Translations under genes and position numbers: made by a program | NCBI GenBank assembly: GCA_016882165.1 | Contig: VHBV01000020.1 | Coordinates: 1 to 12,344 of the forward strand | Length of the DNA: 12,344 bases | Source: Candidatus Pelagibacterales bacterium | GTDB lineage: Bacteria > Pseudomonadota > Alphaproteobacteria > Rickettsiales > UBA1997 | Direction of reading: 5' to 3' | Shown here: positions 6,118-12,344 of the stretch, piece after piece | How the letters are laid out: every line of letters starts with the position of its first letter | Position numbering within the stretch: the first letter of the stretch is position 1 | Notes under the pieces: generated by a model | Seen by the model: the letters and a program-made list of their open reading frames with translations, nothing else | The model's database searches: none | Told to the model about the DNA's origin: nothing

Positions 6118-7646
6118 ATTTGGTTTGCCGAAAAAATTGCCAATTCATAGTCAGCAATAGTTGTATAATATTTTTCCAAAACTTCTGCTTTAGAAGCTTT
6201 TGTAATCGCTGTATCTTGTTCTCTTAAATTTACTAAGAAAAAGTTGCTGGCACCATGTTTAAATTTTTCTCTTTCTGATTTTTCTAGTAGCTCTGCAAGT
6301 TCTGCTTCTTTGGTTAGATTTTTGTATATTTCGGCAAGGCTATTAACATTTATTAAGATTGTTTCAATTTCATTTTTTATCTGATCCTGTAGCAACTGTT
6401 TTTCAAAAGAAATAGCTCTTAATTCAGCATCATAACTGGCAATTTTACCTTTTGCTTCTCTGAATTGTAAAGGTGATGAAAACTTTAAGTTAACAAGATT
6501 CTCGCTTTGTGATTTTGCTAATGTTTCTTTTCCTTCATCCTTTGAGGCTTCAAATTCTAAATCCAGTTTTGGTTGTAAAAGATTTTTTGCATATTTTGAT
6601 TGTCCTTCCTTTTGTTTTTTCTGAATTTCAATCAATTTTATTTCCGGTCTTCTTATTAAATCATCTGCAATATCTTTTGAAGAATCTATTTTATGTGCTG
6701 TTATTTCTTGTTCAATTTCAGGAATATTATTTTCTTCAGGAATTTTTGGTGAACCATTTTCATCTCTAAGATATAGTGAAAGATTAATGGCATTTTTTTT
6801 GAATTCTTGTTGTGAAGATATCAAGGCATTTTTTCTTCTGAGTATGTTCTTTTTATTTTCTTCGACAATTATTTGAGCAACGTCACCTTTCGCCATTCTT
6901 TGTTCTAGTTGATTTTGGCGAGTAAGAGAAAAATCATATAAATTTTTGTAAATTTGATATATTTTTCCTGAAACAACCCATTTCCAGTAAGATTTTATAG
7001 CATCTCTTTGGATTGTTCTCTTCATAAGTTCTAGTTGAATTTTACTTTCTTCAACACCAAGTTGCGCAAGTAAAACCCCAAGTCTTGCGCTATCTATTCC
7101 TCGATCTTTTAGAAGTGAAACTTTCCCTCCAATTCTATATTCACCTTCGTTATTAGTGACTTTATTCCCATCGTAAATTGCAAAATTTCCATATGATTTG
7201 CGATATCCACCGTAAACTTTTGAGCCCATAAAACCCAGCTCTTTTTCTAAATTTACATCATATGTTTTACCGTCATAGTAGCCGCGACTTTTATTGTAAA
7301 GTTCTTGATTAAGCTTTATGTCAAAGAATCCTTGAGATGCAAGATAAGATCCTTCAGTTGCTTTAACTTTTTCATAGCTTGAAAGAATTTTAGGATAAAA
7401 TTTTTCAGCTGAAGAAATTACAATATTAGTTGTAATTTTTTCTTCGTTACTTTTTGTGTAAGCTTCATCAAATGAGAAAAAAATTAAAGCAGTGATTGCA
7501 ATAATGTTTTTTTGCCAAGCTTTAAGTTGTGATTCAAAATTGGTTAAATGATTTTTGCAAATATTGCCAAATTGATTTTTATAAAAGCTTATTAAGATCA
7601 ATTTTGGCTGAAACTTTTTTATATTTGGCGTATTTTTAAGTTTCAT
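6114..7646 (-). CDS. TolC-like outer membrane efflux protein
   Basis: A 510-residue outer-membrane channel protein of the OEP/TolC family, the outer part of the exporter trio. The sequence is rich in long amphipathic helices. The second repeat ends with the typical KFKHGASNFFLVNLRE segment (about 461-476) and then a helix to the C-terminus. The only hydrophobic export signal is at residues 47-59 (NIIAITALIFFSF), so the predicted N-region is unusually long at 46 residues. The ATG lies just after the HlyD stop (5 nt between), and the sole in-frame alternative before the signal is a TTG at codon 16. Either the signal peptide is extended or the start is misplaced. Downstream it overlaps the FAD oxidoreductase as ATGA. 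The sequence is much more diverged than the adaptor's, as is usual for OEP proteins, but the family call is firm from the C-terminal block and the operon. Confidence 0.87.
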   Translation of the reverse strand: MKLKNTPNIKKFQPKLILISFYKNQFGNICKNHLTNFESQLKAWQKNIIAITALIFFSFDEAYTKSNEEKITTNIVISSAEKFYPKILSSYEKVKATEGSYLASQGFFDIKLNQELYNKSRGYYDGKTYDVNLEKELGFMGSKVYGGYRKSYGNFAIYDGNKVTNNEGEYRIGGKVSLLKDRGIDSARLGVLLAQLGVEESKIQLELMKRTIQRDAIKSYWKWVVSGKIYQIYKNLYDFSLTRQNQLEQRMAKGDVAQIIVEENKKNILRRKNALISSQQEFKKNAINLSLYLRDENGSPKIPEENNIPEIEQEITAHKIDSSKDIADDLIRRPEIKLIEIQKKQKEGQSKYAKNLLQPKLDLEFEASKDEGKETLAKSQSENLVNLKFSSPLQFREAKGKIASYDAELRAISFEKQLLQDQIKNEIETILINVNSLAEIYKNLTKEAELAELLEKSEREKFKHGASNFFLVNLREQDTAITKASKAEVLEKYYTTIADYELAIFSANQI

Positions 7647-7651
7647 TTTGC

Positions 7652-8695
7652 TTATTTGTGGTCTTTATGATGTTGATCTTTTGTGGGTTCTGAATCGAAG
7701 TTAGGAGGAAAACTATTGAGTTGTCTCCAAATTTCATATCCCAAACTAACCTGATTTAATAAAACCCAGCCATAAGCTTTAGCGCCATGGCGCAAAAATC
7801 TTTTTTCGGGCCATTTCTCATTTTCTGGTTTTTTTACTAAAACACGAAACTTGCCATTTTCTGATATTGAAGAATCTACAGAATAAACTTCGCCACCAAA
7901 AGTTCCAATTGCTGTTGAAGGCCATCCGCTGAATTGTACAATTGGCCATCCTTCAAATTGAAGACGTACTTTTCTTCCAGGACTAACAAGTGGAATATCG
8001 TTTCCACCAACATACAACTCAACAACTGGATCTGTTAATTCAGGAGCAAAAGTTGCTATTTTATCACCAGATTTTACAAGAGTTGCGTTGTCTCCAGCTA
8101 AAACTTTAAGAATTATCCCATCTTTTGGAGCATAGATAATTTGATTTTGTTGTCTTGAAAGCTTGATTTCTATTTCTGCAAGCTCAGACGCAGAAGTCTC
8201 AACTGCGGAAAGTAGTTTTTTATATTCAATTTTAGCTTCTTCAAAATCTTTTCTTGAGCTTAGACCTTTGTTAAAAAGATCTTCTTGTCTTTGATAGTTT
8301 ATTTTTGATGTTTCGGATGCAATTTTTGCCACTTCAAGTTTTCTTTTTTTAGCATCACGATCAGAACTTAATCTTTGAATTATTAGTGGATCGTTATCAA
8401 CTATTTCTACCAGTTTTTCTCCTGCTTTAACGTTTGATCCATCTTGTACATACCACTTTTTTATTCTTCCTTCTATTGTCGCAGTAATATTCTGTGCTCT
8501 TTCATTCGGATCTGAGGCAATAATATAGCCAAAGCCTTTTGAGGTTTGTTGCCAAGGAATTATTGTAAAAGTAATGATTAAAATTATTACAAAATATAGT
8601 AAAATTCTTGGCAGATTATTGGCAAATTTGGGCAAATAAATCTTGTTAAGATTAGTAAAAAAACTTTTATCTTCTTGATTAAAATTATTGCTCAT
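7652..8695 (-). CDS. HlyD-type periplasmic adaptor (membrane fusion protein)
   Basis: This adaptor would bridge the inner-membrane ABC protein and the TolC-like channel. The 347 residues give a short cytoplasmic tail, one membrane helix (about 30-47, PRILLYFVIILIITFTII), the first lipoyl half-motif (ATIEGRIKKWYVQDGSNVKA, 72-91), a coiled-coil hairpin (about 105-182), and the second lipoyl half (YAPKDGIILKVLAGDNATLV, 188-207). The beta-barrel region carries twin motifs FEGWP (247-251) and SGWPS (256-260), then GTFGGEV (264-270). The C-terminus has GWVLLNQVSLGYEIWRQLN (309-327) followed by FPP. I recognise this set from a widespread adaptor family paired with the kind of ABC protein encoded upstream; its cargo is not known to me. 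The gene starts 11 nt inside the end of the ABC gene. The last residues are His/Lys rich (QHHKDHK), perhaps a metal-binding tail. Confidence 0.93.
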   Translation of the reverse strand: MSNNFNQEDKSFFTNLNKIYLPKFANNLPRILLYFVIILIITFTIIPWQQTSKGFGYIIASDPNERAQNITATIEGRIKKWYVQDGSNVKAGEKLVEIVDNDPLIIQRLSSDRDAKKRKLEVAKIASETSKINYQRQEDLFNKGLSSRKDFEEAKIEYKKLLSAVETSASELAEIEIKLSRQQNQIIYAPKDGIILKVLAGDNATLVKSGDKIATFAPELTDPVVELYVGGNDIPLVSPGRKVRLQFEGWPIVQFSGWPSTAIGTFGGEVYSVDSSISENGKFRVLVKKPENEKWPEKRFLRHGAKAYGWVLLNQVSLGYEIWRQLNSFPPNFDSEPTKDQHHKDHK

Positions 8696-10421
8696 TTTCA
8701 GATGATTTTTCTTTAAATTCTAAAAGTTCTTCTTTCGAGTTGAAAAGCTTAGAGGAGTTATTTTTTATCACAATATATTGATCAAAATTTTCCAAATCAT
8801 TTTCTCTGTTTGTAAAGTAAATTAATGTTGTTTGAGTATGGTTATTTATATATTCAAAAACTGTATTTCTAATTTTGGGTGCTATGGAGTCAAAAACTTC
8901 AGTTAAAATTATAATTTCTGTTTTGCGCAAAAGAGCTCTCGCAATTTTAAGTAAAATTTTCTCAGTTTGTGAAAATGGCCATCCAGAAGGAATAATTCTT
9001 GATAAAATTCCATCTTGCAGTTGCAAAATATGTTCATCAAGTTTTACAGCTGTAAGAATATTATTTATTTCTGCGTCACTTATTGTCTCAGATCCTAATG
9101 TTAAATACTCTTTTATGCTTGCTTCAATAAGTGGAGAATTATCAATCAAGCTAATTTCAGATCTGTATTCATATAAATCAAAATCTTTAAGATTAACTCC
9201 ATTTAATTGAATTGAACCTTGCTCTGGTTTTGTGAATCCAAGCATCATATCAAGTATGAGTTTTTTTGTAGAAAAACCTTCGCTTAAAATTGCATAACTT
9301 TTGTTATAAGTAATATCTATATTTAGTAGATAAGAGTTTGAATTATTTCTAAAAAAAACATCTTTGAATTTAATGTTGATATTTTCTGAAGGCAACTTTA
9401 AGCCATTTTTCCTGTCAGATGGAATATTTTGAAATTGCGATAATTTTTCACAAGAGGCAATTAAATCGTAGAAGCTTTCGAAATCTTTACCGAATTGAGA
9501 TATTCCATAAAGAGAAGTTGATAAAACAAGTTCTGCAGCAGCAAGTTGACCGATTGTTAATTGTCCTTTTAAAACCAGCAAACCTCCAATCATAAGAAGA
9601 GAGATGCTTGAAACGACATATAAAGCAAGCAATAAAATTGTTTGAGAAAATAAACTTTTAAAATGTTGTTTTCTTTCTTCAAGATAAAGGCCAGTTAAAA
9701 AATTAATTTTATATTTTGCATAATCATGACCAGCTTTAGATTTGAAAGATAGATGGCCACGCGCTATATCTTCAAGCCAACCAACAATATCATATTTTCT
9801 TCTGCTTTCATAAAATGCACTTTTAAGAGCTTTTTTGTAGTACAAAATCCAAATTAAGAATACGGAAGTTCCTGCAAATAAGCTAAATACCAAAAATATT
9901 GGGTGGTAAAAACTAACTAATATAAGTCCAGCAATAGTTTGTAAGGCTATGGCGAAAGTTTTGGTTAAAATCTTAGGAATAGACTTTTGAATATTGGTAG
10001 TCTCAAAGAAACGATTTACCATTTCTGTTTGGTTTGCGGTTTCAAAAGTTTTATATTCTGCATTTAAAAGCGACAAACCAACCTCGGAAGTCATGCGAGC
10101 AAAGAATTTGCGCTGAAATATTTCGGTTACGTAAAATCTTAAAATGTTCAAAAGTGACCAAAATCCCAAGAAAAGAAATAAAGTAATGCCAAGAAATATT
10201 ATTGGTTGTGTTGTTGCAGTGAAAGATACTGAATTTATTAAAAATTGAACAGAAATTGGTACTGCAAGAGAAAGTAAGGCAATAATAACACCATAAGTTG
10301 CAGCTATTGTAATTAAAGAAGACTCTTGGATAAGAATTTTCTTGAGATAAGAAATAACCTCAACTTTCTCAAGATCGTTGCTGAATGGTTTATAAAGTTT
10401 CTTCTCGCTTAAATTATACAT
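8685..10421 (-). CDS. ABC exporter half-transporter with degenerate ATPase domain
   Basis: The 578 residues have an ABC exporter layout: a six-helix membrane domain (about 33-310) and a nucleotide-binding domain (about 345-555). The membrane part carries family landmarks such as NRFFETTNIQKS (136-147), the FYHP loop (171-174), YDIVGWLEDIARGHLSFKS (210-228) and GKDFESFYDL (311-320). The ATPase domain is of normal length, and LLGF-like, IARALL and similar core strands still align, but the motifs are broken. Walker A reads SEGFSTKK (380-387) in place of GxxGxGKS/T, with the Lys kept and the glycines and Ser/Thr lost. The signature reads FSQTE (483-487) and Walker B IIILTE (503-508), with Asp replaced by Thr. 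The H-loop His is replaced in FTN (536-538). As a homodimer it would have no canonical ATP site. An AAGGA lies 6 nt before the ATG, inside the end of the dehydrogenase gene. It is probably the inner-membrane part of the trio with HlyD and TolC. Confidence 0.9.
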   Translation of the reverse strand: MYNLSEKKLYKPFSNDLEKVEVISYLKKILIQESSLITIAATYGVIIALLSLAVPISVQFLINSVSFTATTQPIIFLGITLFLFLGFWSLLNILRFYVTEIFQRKFFARMTSEVGLSLLNAEYKTFETANQTEMVNRFFETTNIQKSIPKILTKTFAIALQTIAGLILVSFYHPIFLVFSLFAGTSVFLIWILYYKKALKSAFYESRRKYDIVGWLEDIARGHLSFKSKAGHDYAKYKINFLTGLYLEERKQHFKSLFSQTILLLALYVVSSISLLMIGGLLVLKGQLTIGQLAAAELVLSTSLYGISQFGKDFESFYDLIASCEKLSQFQNIPSDRKNGLKLPSENINIKFKDVFFRNNSNSYLLNIDITYNKSYAILSEGFSTKKLILDMMLGFTKPEQGSIQLNGVNLKDFDLYEYRSEISLIDNSPLIEASIKEYLTLGSETISDAEINNILTAVKLDEHILQLQDGILSRIIPSGWPFSQTEKILLKIARALLRKTEIIILTEVFDSIAPKIRNTVFEYINNHTQTTLIYFTNRENDLENFDQYIVIKNNSSKLFNSKEELLEFKEKSSENEQ

Positions 10422-10422
10422 C

Positions 10423-11181
10423 TTAAATCCTTTTTATAATTTTTAGAAAAATAAAATTAGGTATTATTCTAAGTATTTTTAAGAAAATGGTAAATTTTTT
10501 AGGAAAATGAATTTCAAATTGTTTTTTCTCTAAGCCAGAAAAAATGGCCTCAGCAGCTTTATCTGGAGTTATGATAAAAGGCATCGAAAACTTATTTTTC
10601 TCGGTGAGTCGAGTTTTAACAAATCCTGGATTTATTAGTGAGATATTGATGTTTTTCTTGAGAAGTTCTGGATAGATTCCTTCACACAAGTTAATTAAAC
10701 CGGCTTTTGAAGCTCCATAAGCAAAAGATTGAGGCAATCCTCTGTAACCTGCAACTGAAGCAACAAAAGCAATATGACCAAAGTTTTGTTGTTCAAGTTT
10801 TGGTAATACTTTATGAAGCAAATTTATTGCGCCTTTAAGGTTAGTATCAATTATTTTATGACTCTCTTCCAAATCAAATGAGAAAGCTGAAGTGGGGCTG
10901 TAAATTGCTGAGCAGAAGATTACTAGATCAATCTTAGAGTGGTGTTTATAAGTGGTATTTATTAATTCTTCTATTGATTTGCTATCGCATACATCTGATT
11001 TGGTGACAATAATTTTATTTTCTGTGTTTTTATTATTGTTCAGTAATTTTTCTCTAATTTGTTGTAACTTATCTTCACTACGACTTGATATAACTAGATC
11101 AAAGCCTTGATTGAAATATTTTTCAACCAAGGCTTCACCAATTCCATTACTCGCACCAATTATAAGGCAACTCTTTCGCAT
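10423..11181 (-). CDS. Short-chain dehydrogenase/reductase (SDR)
   Basis: An NAD(P)-dependent oxidoreductase of the classical SDR family, 252 residues. The cofactor site is GASNGIG (9-15) with SSR (32-34) after the second strand, which by the Arg suggests NADP preference. Asp63 in KSDV and Asn114 (DTNLKG) are conserved positions, and the catalytic set is Ser142 (VASVAG), Tyr155 and Lys159 (YGASK). NPG and FVKT follow (residues 188-194). The usual NNAG motif reads CSAI (90-93). The C-terminus (about 226-252) is hydrophobic and basic, fitting membrane association. It lies 2 nt after the lipoprotein gene and 1 nt before the ABC gene. SDRs of this type accompany MFS, DUF3833, DUF1365 and CFA-like genes in Rhodobacter and similar bacteria; the substrate is probably an oxidised acyl or lipid intermediate, but this is inferred from context. 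Confidence 0.93.
   Translation of the reverse strand: MRKSCLIIGASNGIGEALVEKYFNQGFDLVISSRSEDKLQQIREKLLNNNKNTENKIIVTKSDVCDSKSIEELINTTYKHHSKIDLVIFCSAIYSPTSAFSFDLEESHKIIDTNLKGAINLLHKVLPKLEQQNFGHIAFVASVAGYRGLPQSFAYGASKAGLINLCEGIYPELLKKNINISLINPGFVKTRLTEKNKFSMPFIITPDKAAEAIFSGLEKKQFEIHFPKKFTIFLKILRIIPNFIFLKIIKRI
10428..10432 (-). promoter_or_regulatory. Shine-Dalgarno site of the ABC gene
   Basis: AAGGA on the - strand, 6 nt before the ABC start codon and inside the last codons of the dehydrogenase gene. It is the clearest ribosome site in the gene train and supports separate initiation on the exporter genes. Confidence 0.6.
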
Positions 11182-11183
11182 GA

Positions 11184-11720
11184 CTAGTCTAGTTTTTTAA
11201 ATGATATTGTAAGAGTTCCAACTTTAAAGCCAAATTTAGTCATTTTAGAAACGTTAATTGCAGTTTTTTCATCAACCAAATAAATCCAGTCTATTAGATT
11301 TATGTTGTATTTTTTTCCATCAACATCAATTTCTAAAACATAGTCCATCTTCATTGCATTGCCATATTGCAAACCTTTTGCAAATCCAATTGTATCATGT
11401 GCTTTTGCTGTAAAATGATTATTATCAATCATTTCAATGTTCCATTCGCGGTGATCTTTTTTGCCATCAGAGAAAATAAAGTCTTCAACTAATTTTCCTT
11501 TATTTTGATTCCAAGTTCCTGTCATTGTTACAGTGAAAGATTTTATAACCTTACCACTTCTGTCTTGAAGAATTCCATGAGCTTCGAGTTTACCTTTTAG
11601 ATATTCTCTAATATCTAATTTTGGTGAGTTTTTGCTGTATATTTCTGGGTTAATTGAAGAACATCCAAATATGAATCCAAGTGACATAAGTAATATTATT
11701 GTTTTAAATTTTTTAGACAT
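11184..11720 (-). CDS. DUF3833 family lipoprotein
   Basis: I choose the ATG at 11720 because it begins a proper lipoprotein signal: MSKKFKTIILLMSLGFIFGC, with the acylated Cys at residue 20. A longer frame starting with TTG at 11756 would bury this signal. The mature protein has the DUF3833 pattern: KLEAHGILQDRSGKVIKSF, then GTWNQNKGKLVEDFIFSDGK, REWNI, TAKAHDTIGFAKGLQYGNAM, a DWIYL-type block and a closing MTKFGFKVGTLTISF strand. The fold is probably a lipocalin-like beta structure that could hold a lipid, which is inference. The residue after the Cys is Ser, so an outer-membrane location is expected. It is the first gene after the candidate GntR-type operator and ends 2 nt before the dehydrogenase. 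DUF3833 genes recur in clusters with CFA-like and COG2907 genes; their biochemical role is unknown. Confidence 0.88.
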   Translation of the reverse strand: MSKKFKTIILLMSLGFIFGCSSINPEIYSKNSPKLDIREYLKGKLEAHGILQDRSGKVIKSFTVTMTGTWNQNKGKLVEDFIFSDGKKDHREWNIEMIDNNHFTAKAHDTIGFAKGLQYGNAMKMDYVLEIDVDGKKYNINLIDWIYLVDEKTAINVSKMTKFGFKVGTLTISFKKLD

Positions 11721-11761
11721 TAGTTCGAGCTTTTGATTGGTTACTAAAAATATCAAGTAGA

Positions 11762-11767
11762 ATTATA
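11762..11767 (-). promoter_or_regulatory. Candidate -10 box for the lipoprotein-led operon
   Basis: TATAAT on the - strand, perfect to consensus, about 41 nt before the chosen ATG. The surrounding AATTATAATT is self-complementary, so the same box also reads on the + strand, where no gene follows. The -35 region 17 nt upstream (TATTAG) is poor, so the promoter may need an activator or be weak. Confidence 0.45.
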
Positions 11768-11768
11768 A

Positions 11769-11782
11769 TTTGGTATACCAAA
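11769..11782. promoter_or_regulatory. Palindromic operator TTTGGTATACCAAA (GntR/FadR type)
   Basis: A perfect 14-bp palindrome directly beside the candidate -10 box, within the promoter spacer. Its core TTGGTATACCAA is the same as the operator core of FadR-branch GntR regulators such as UxuR/ExuR, and it fits the general GntR pattern with GT and AC half sites. A bound repressor here would block the lipoprotein-SDR-exporter-lipid gene train. The regulator gene is not in the window. Confidence 0.6.
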
Positions 11783-11827
11783 CTCTAATACATCTTGAAA
11801 TATCTTCTTAGTGCTTATAGTTGGGAA

Positions 11828-11841
11828 AATTGATATCAATT
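11828..11841. repeat. Perfect 14-bp palindrome next to the MFS stop codon
   Basis: AATTGATATCAATT is fully self-complementary and begins one base after the MFS stop. Without a loop or T run it is not an intrinsic terminator. It may be a second protein-binding site of the intergenic region, or chance in AT-rich DNA. Confidence 0.35.
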
Positions 11842-11842
11842 A

Positions 11843-12344
11843 TTATTGATCTAATAACTGATTTTTCTTTTTCAATGTTATTAATAAAATAAAAACATAA
11901 CATTTAATTACGCAGGGTAAAAGAGCATAAAAAAATGGTATTAAGCTTGTATCAGTATTTAATTCAGAAGGTTGATAACCAAATAAACCTAAAAAAATAG
12001 AGCTGAACGAAGCAGCGGAAAGTATGGCAATTTTTGTTAAAAAATTCCAAATAGCAAAATAAGAAGAAACAGAATTTTCTTTTCTAGAAGTAATTTTTGC
12101 CATTATTACTGGAGGAAAAATTAAGTCGGCTCCAAGAAATATTCCTGAAAAGAAACAAATAAAGTAAAATAAATTAACAGAGTTCTCTTGCAAAAAATAA
12201 GCAAAAAAGAAAGTTATTAAAGAACCAAGTAACGAAATTGTCCAAGATTTTATAATGTCAGTTTTTTTTGCTATAAATTGCCATAATGGTATAAAAATAC
12301 AGGCAGAAATGAAGTAAATTGATAAAAATAAACCTAAATTTGCT
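11843..12344 (-). CDS. GPH-type MFS transporter, C-terminal part (5' end off the window)
   Basis: The reading frame is open from the right edge to the stop at 11843 (about 166 codons) and starts before the window. It carries the last several membrane helices of a melibiose-type (glycoside-pentoside-hexuronide, MFS_2) transporter. Visible are a helix beginning GLFLSIYFISACIFIPLWQF, then the cytoplasmic AKKTDIIKSW loop, and a helix with SGIFLGADLIFPPVIMAKIT, which matches the LGADLxxPPxLxA motif of the family. A helix pair around YFAIWNFLTKIAILSAASF and a short polar C-terminus follow. A TTG-started reading of only 116 codons would cut a helix and is not the gene. Transporters of this class occur with SDR, DUF3833, DUF1365 and CFA-like genes in Rhodobacter, where the cluster belongs to a stress regulon; the cargo is unknown and may not be a sugar. 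A 122-bp gap separates it from the lipoprotein gene. Confidence 0.87.
   Translation of the reverse strand, partial: ANLGLFLSIYFISACIFIPLWQFIAKKTDIIKSWTISLLGSLITFFFAYFLQENSVNLFYFICFFSGIFLGADLIFPPVIMAKITSRKENSVSSYFAIWNFLTKIAILSAASFSSIFLGLFGYQPSELNTDTSLIPFFYALLPCVIKCYVFILLITLKKKNQLLDQ

Noticed and set aside
5994..6769. Short + strand open frames of 77 and 86 codons
   Set aside because: They are antisense to the FAD oxidoreductase and TolC-like genes, are full of Phe/Leu from antisense AT-rich DNA, and have no ribosome sites.
7782..7793. GC-rich palindrome GCGCCATGGCGC
   Set aside because: It lies inside the adaptor gene and encodes conserved residues RHGA; no T run or promoter is near, so coding constraint and chance explain it.
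8875..9210. A 111-codon + strand open frame
   Set aside because: It is antisense to the ATPase domain of the ABC gene, which is itself clearly coding; no domain or signal is seen in it.
8685..10421. Frameshift or pseudogene in the ABC gene
   Set aside because: The frame is uninterrupted over 578 codons, the domain length is normal, and the membrane domain keeps its family motifs; only the ATPase motifs differ.
11184..11756. Longer lipoprotein gene beginning at TTG 11756
   Set aside because: It would put 12 residues ahead of an otherwise standard lipoprotein signal and would overlap the candidate promoter's leader; the ATG at 11720 is better.
11832..11841. FNR-like box TTGATATCAA
   Set aside because: FNR sites need four bases between the TTGAT and ATCAA halves; here the halves touch.
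11843..12193. A complete 116-codon gene starting at TTG 12193
   Set aside because: The frame continues open to the right edge with clear MFS helix sequence, so the TTG codon is an internal leucine.

Overview
The window is AT-rich, densely packed bacterial DNA, most likely from an alphaproteobacterium. The evidence is the type II-C Cas9 N-terminus, whose bridge helix and following segment look like alphaproteobacterial Cas9s, and a lipid-modification gene set that I know from alpha- and gammaproteobacteria. The base composition would suit a streamlined or host-associated lineage, but the exact group cannot be fixed from this sequence.

Left end (1-881). The 5' part of a cas9 gene runs leftward off the window. 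Upstream of it on the + strand is a small RNA gene of about 105 nt with the layout of a type II tracrRNA: a 36-nt anti-repeat candidate, a 9-bp hairpin, and a strong intrinsic terminator with a UACG tetraloop. The cas9 and tracrRNA promoters appear to overlap back to back. No CRISPR array, cas1 or cas2 lies in the window; they would be to the left or elsewhere. A dispersed-repeat-like element fills most of the gap before the next gene.

Middle left (882-2345, + strand). A complete selO (YdiU) gene, a protein adenylyltransferase of the pseudokinase fold, keeps all the catalytic residues and the regulatory cysteine pair.

Rest of the window (2359-12344, - strand, read right to left). One compact gene train: GPH-type MFS transporter (5' end off the window), DUF3833 lipoprotein, short-chain dehydrogenase, then an ABC / HlyD-adaptor / TolC-like exporter trio, then a COG2907 FAD oxidoreductase, DUF1365, a CFA-synthase-like methyltransferase, and a periplasmic chalcone-isomerase-like protein. 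Genes from the lipoprotein onward overlap or nearly touch, several by ATGA stop/start overlaps, so they are probably one operon. Its likely promoter lies in the 122-bp gap after the MFS gene, where a TATAAT box adjoins the palindrome TTTGGTATACCAAA, a GntR/FadR-type operator.

How it may work together. The flanking genes form a known set for modifying unsaturated acyl chains in membrane phospholipids; related clusters are tied to cyclopropane or furan fatty acids in alphaproteobacteria. The unusual points are that a three-part envelope exporter sits seamlessly inside this set, that its ABC subunit has lost almost every ATPase motif, and that the CFA-like enzyme lacks the active-site cysteine and histidine of true cyclopropane synthases. 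I infer a lipid methylation/oxidation system coupled to an envelope-spanning complex.
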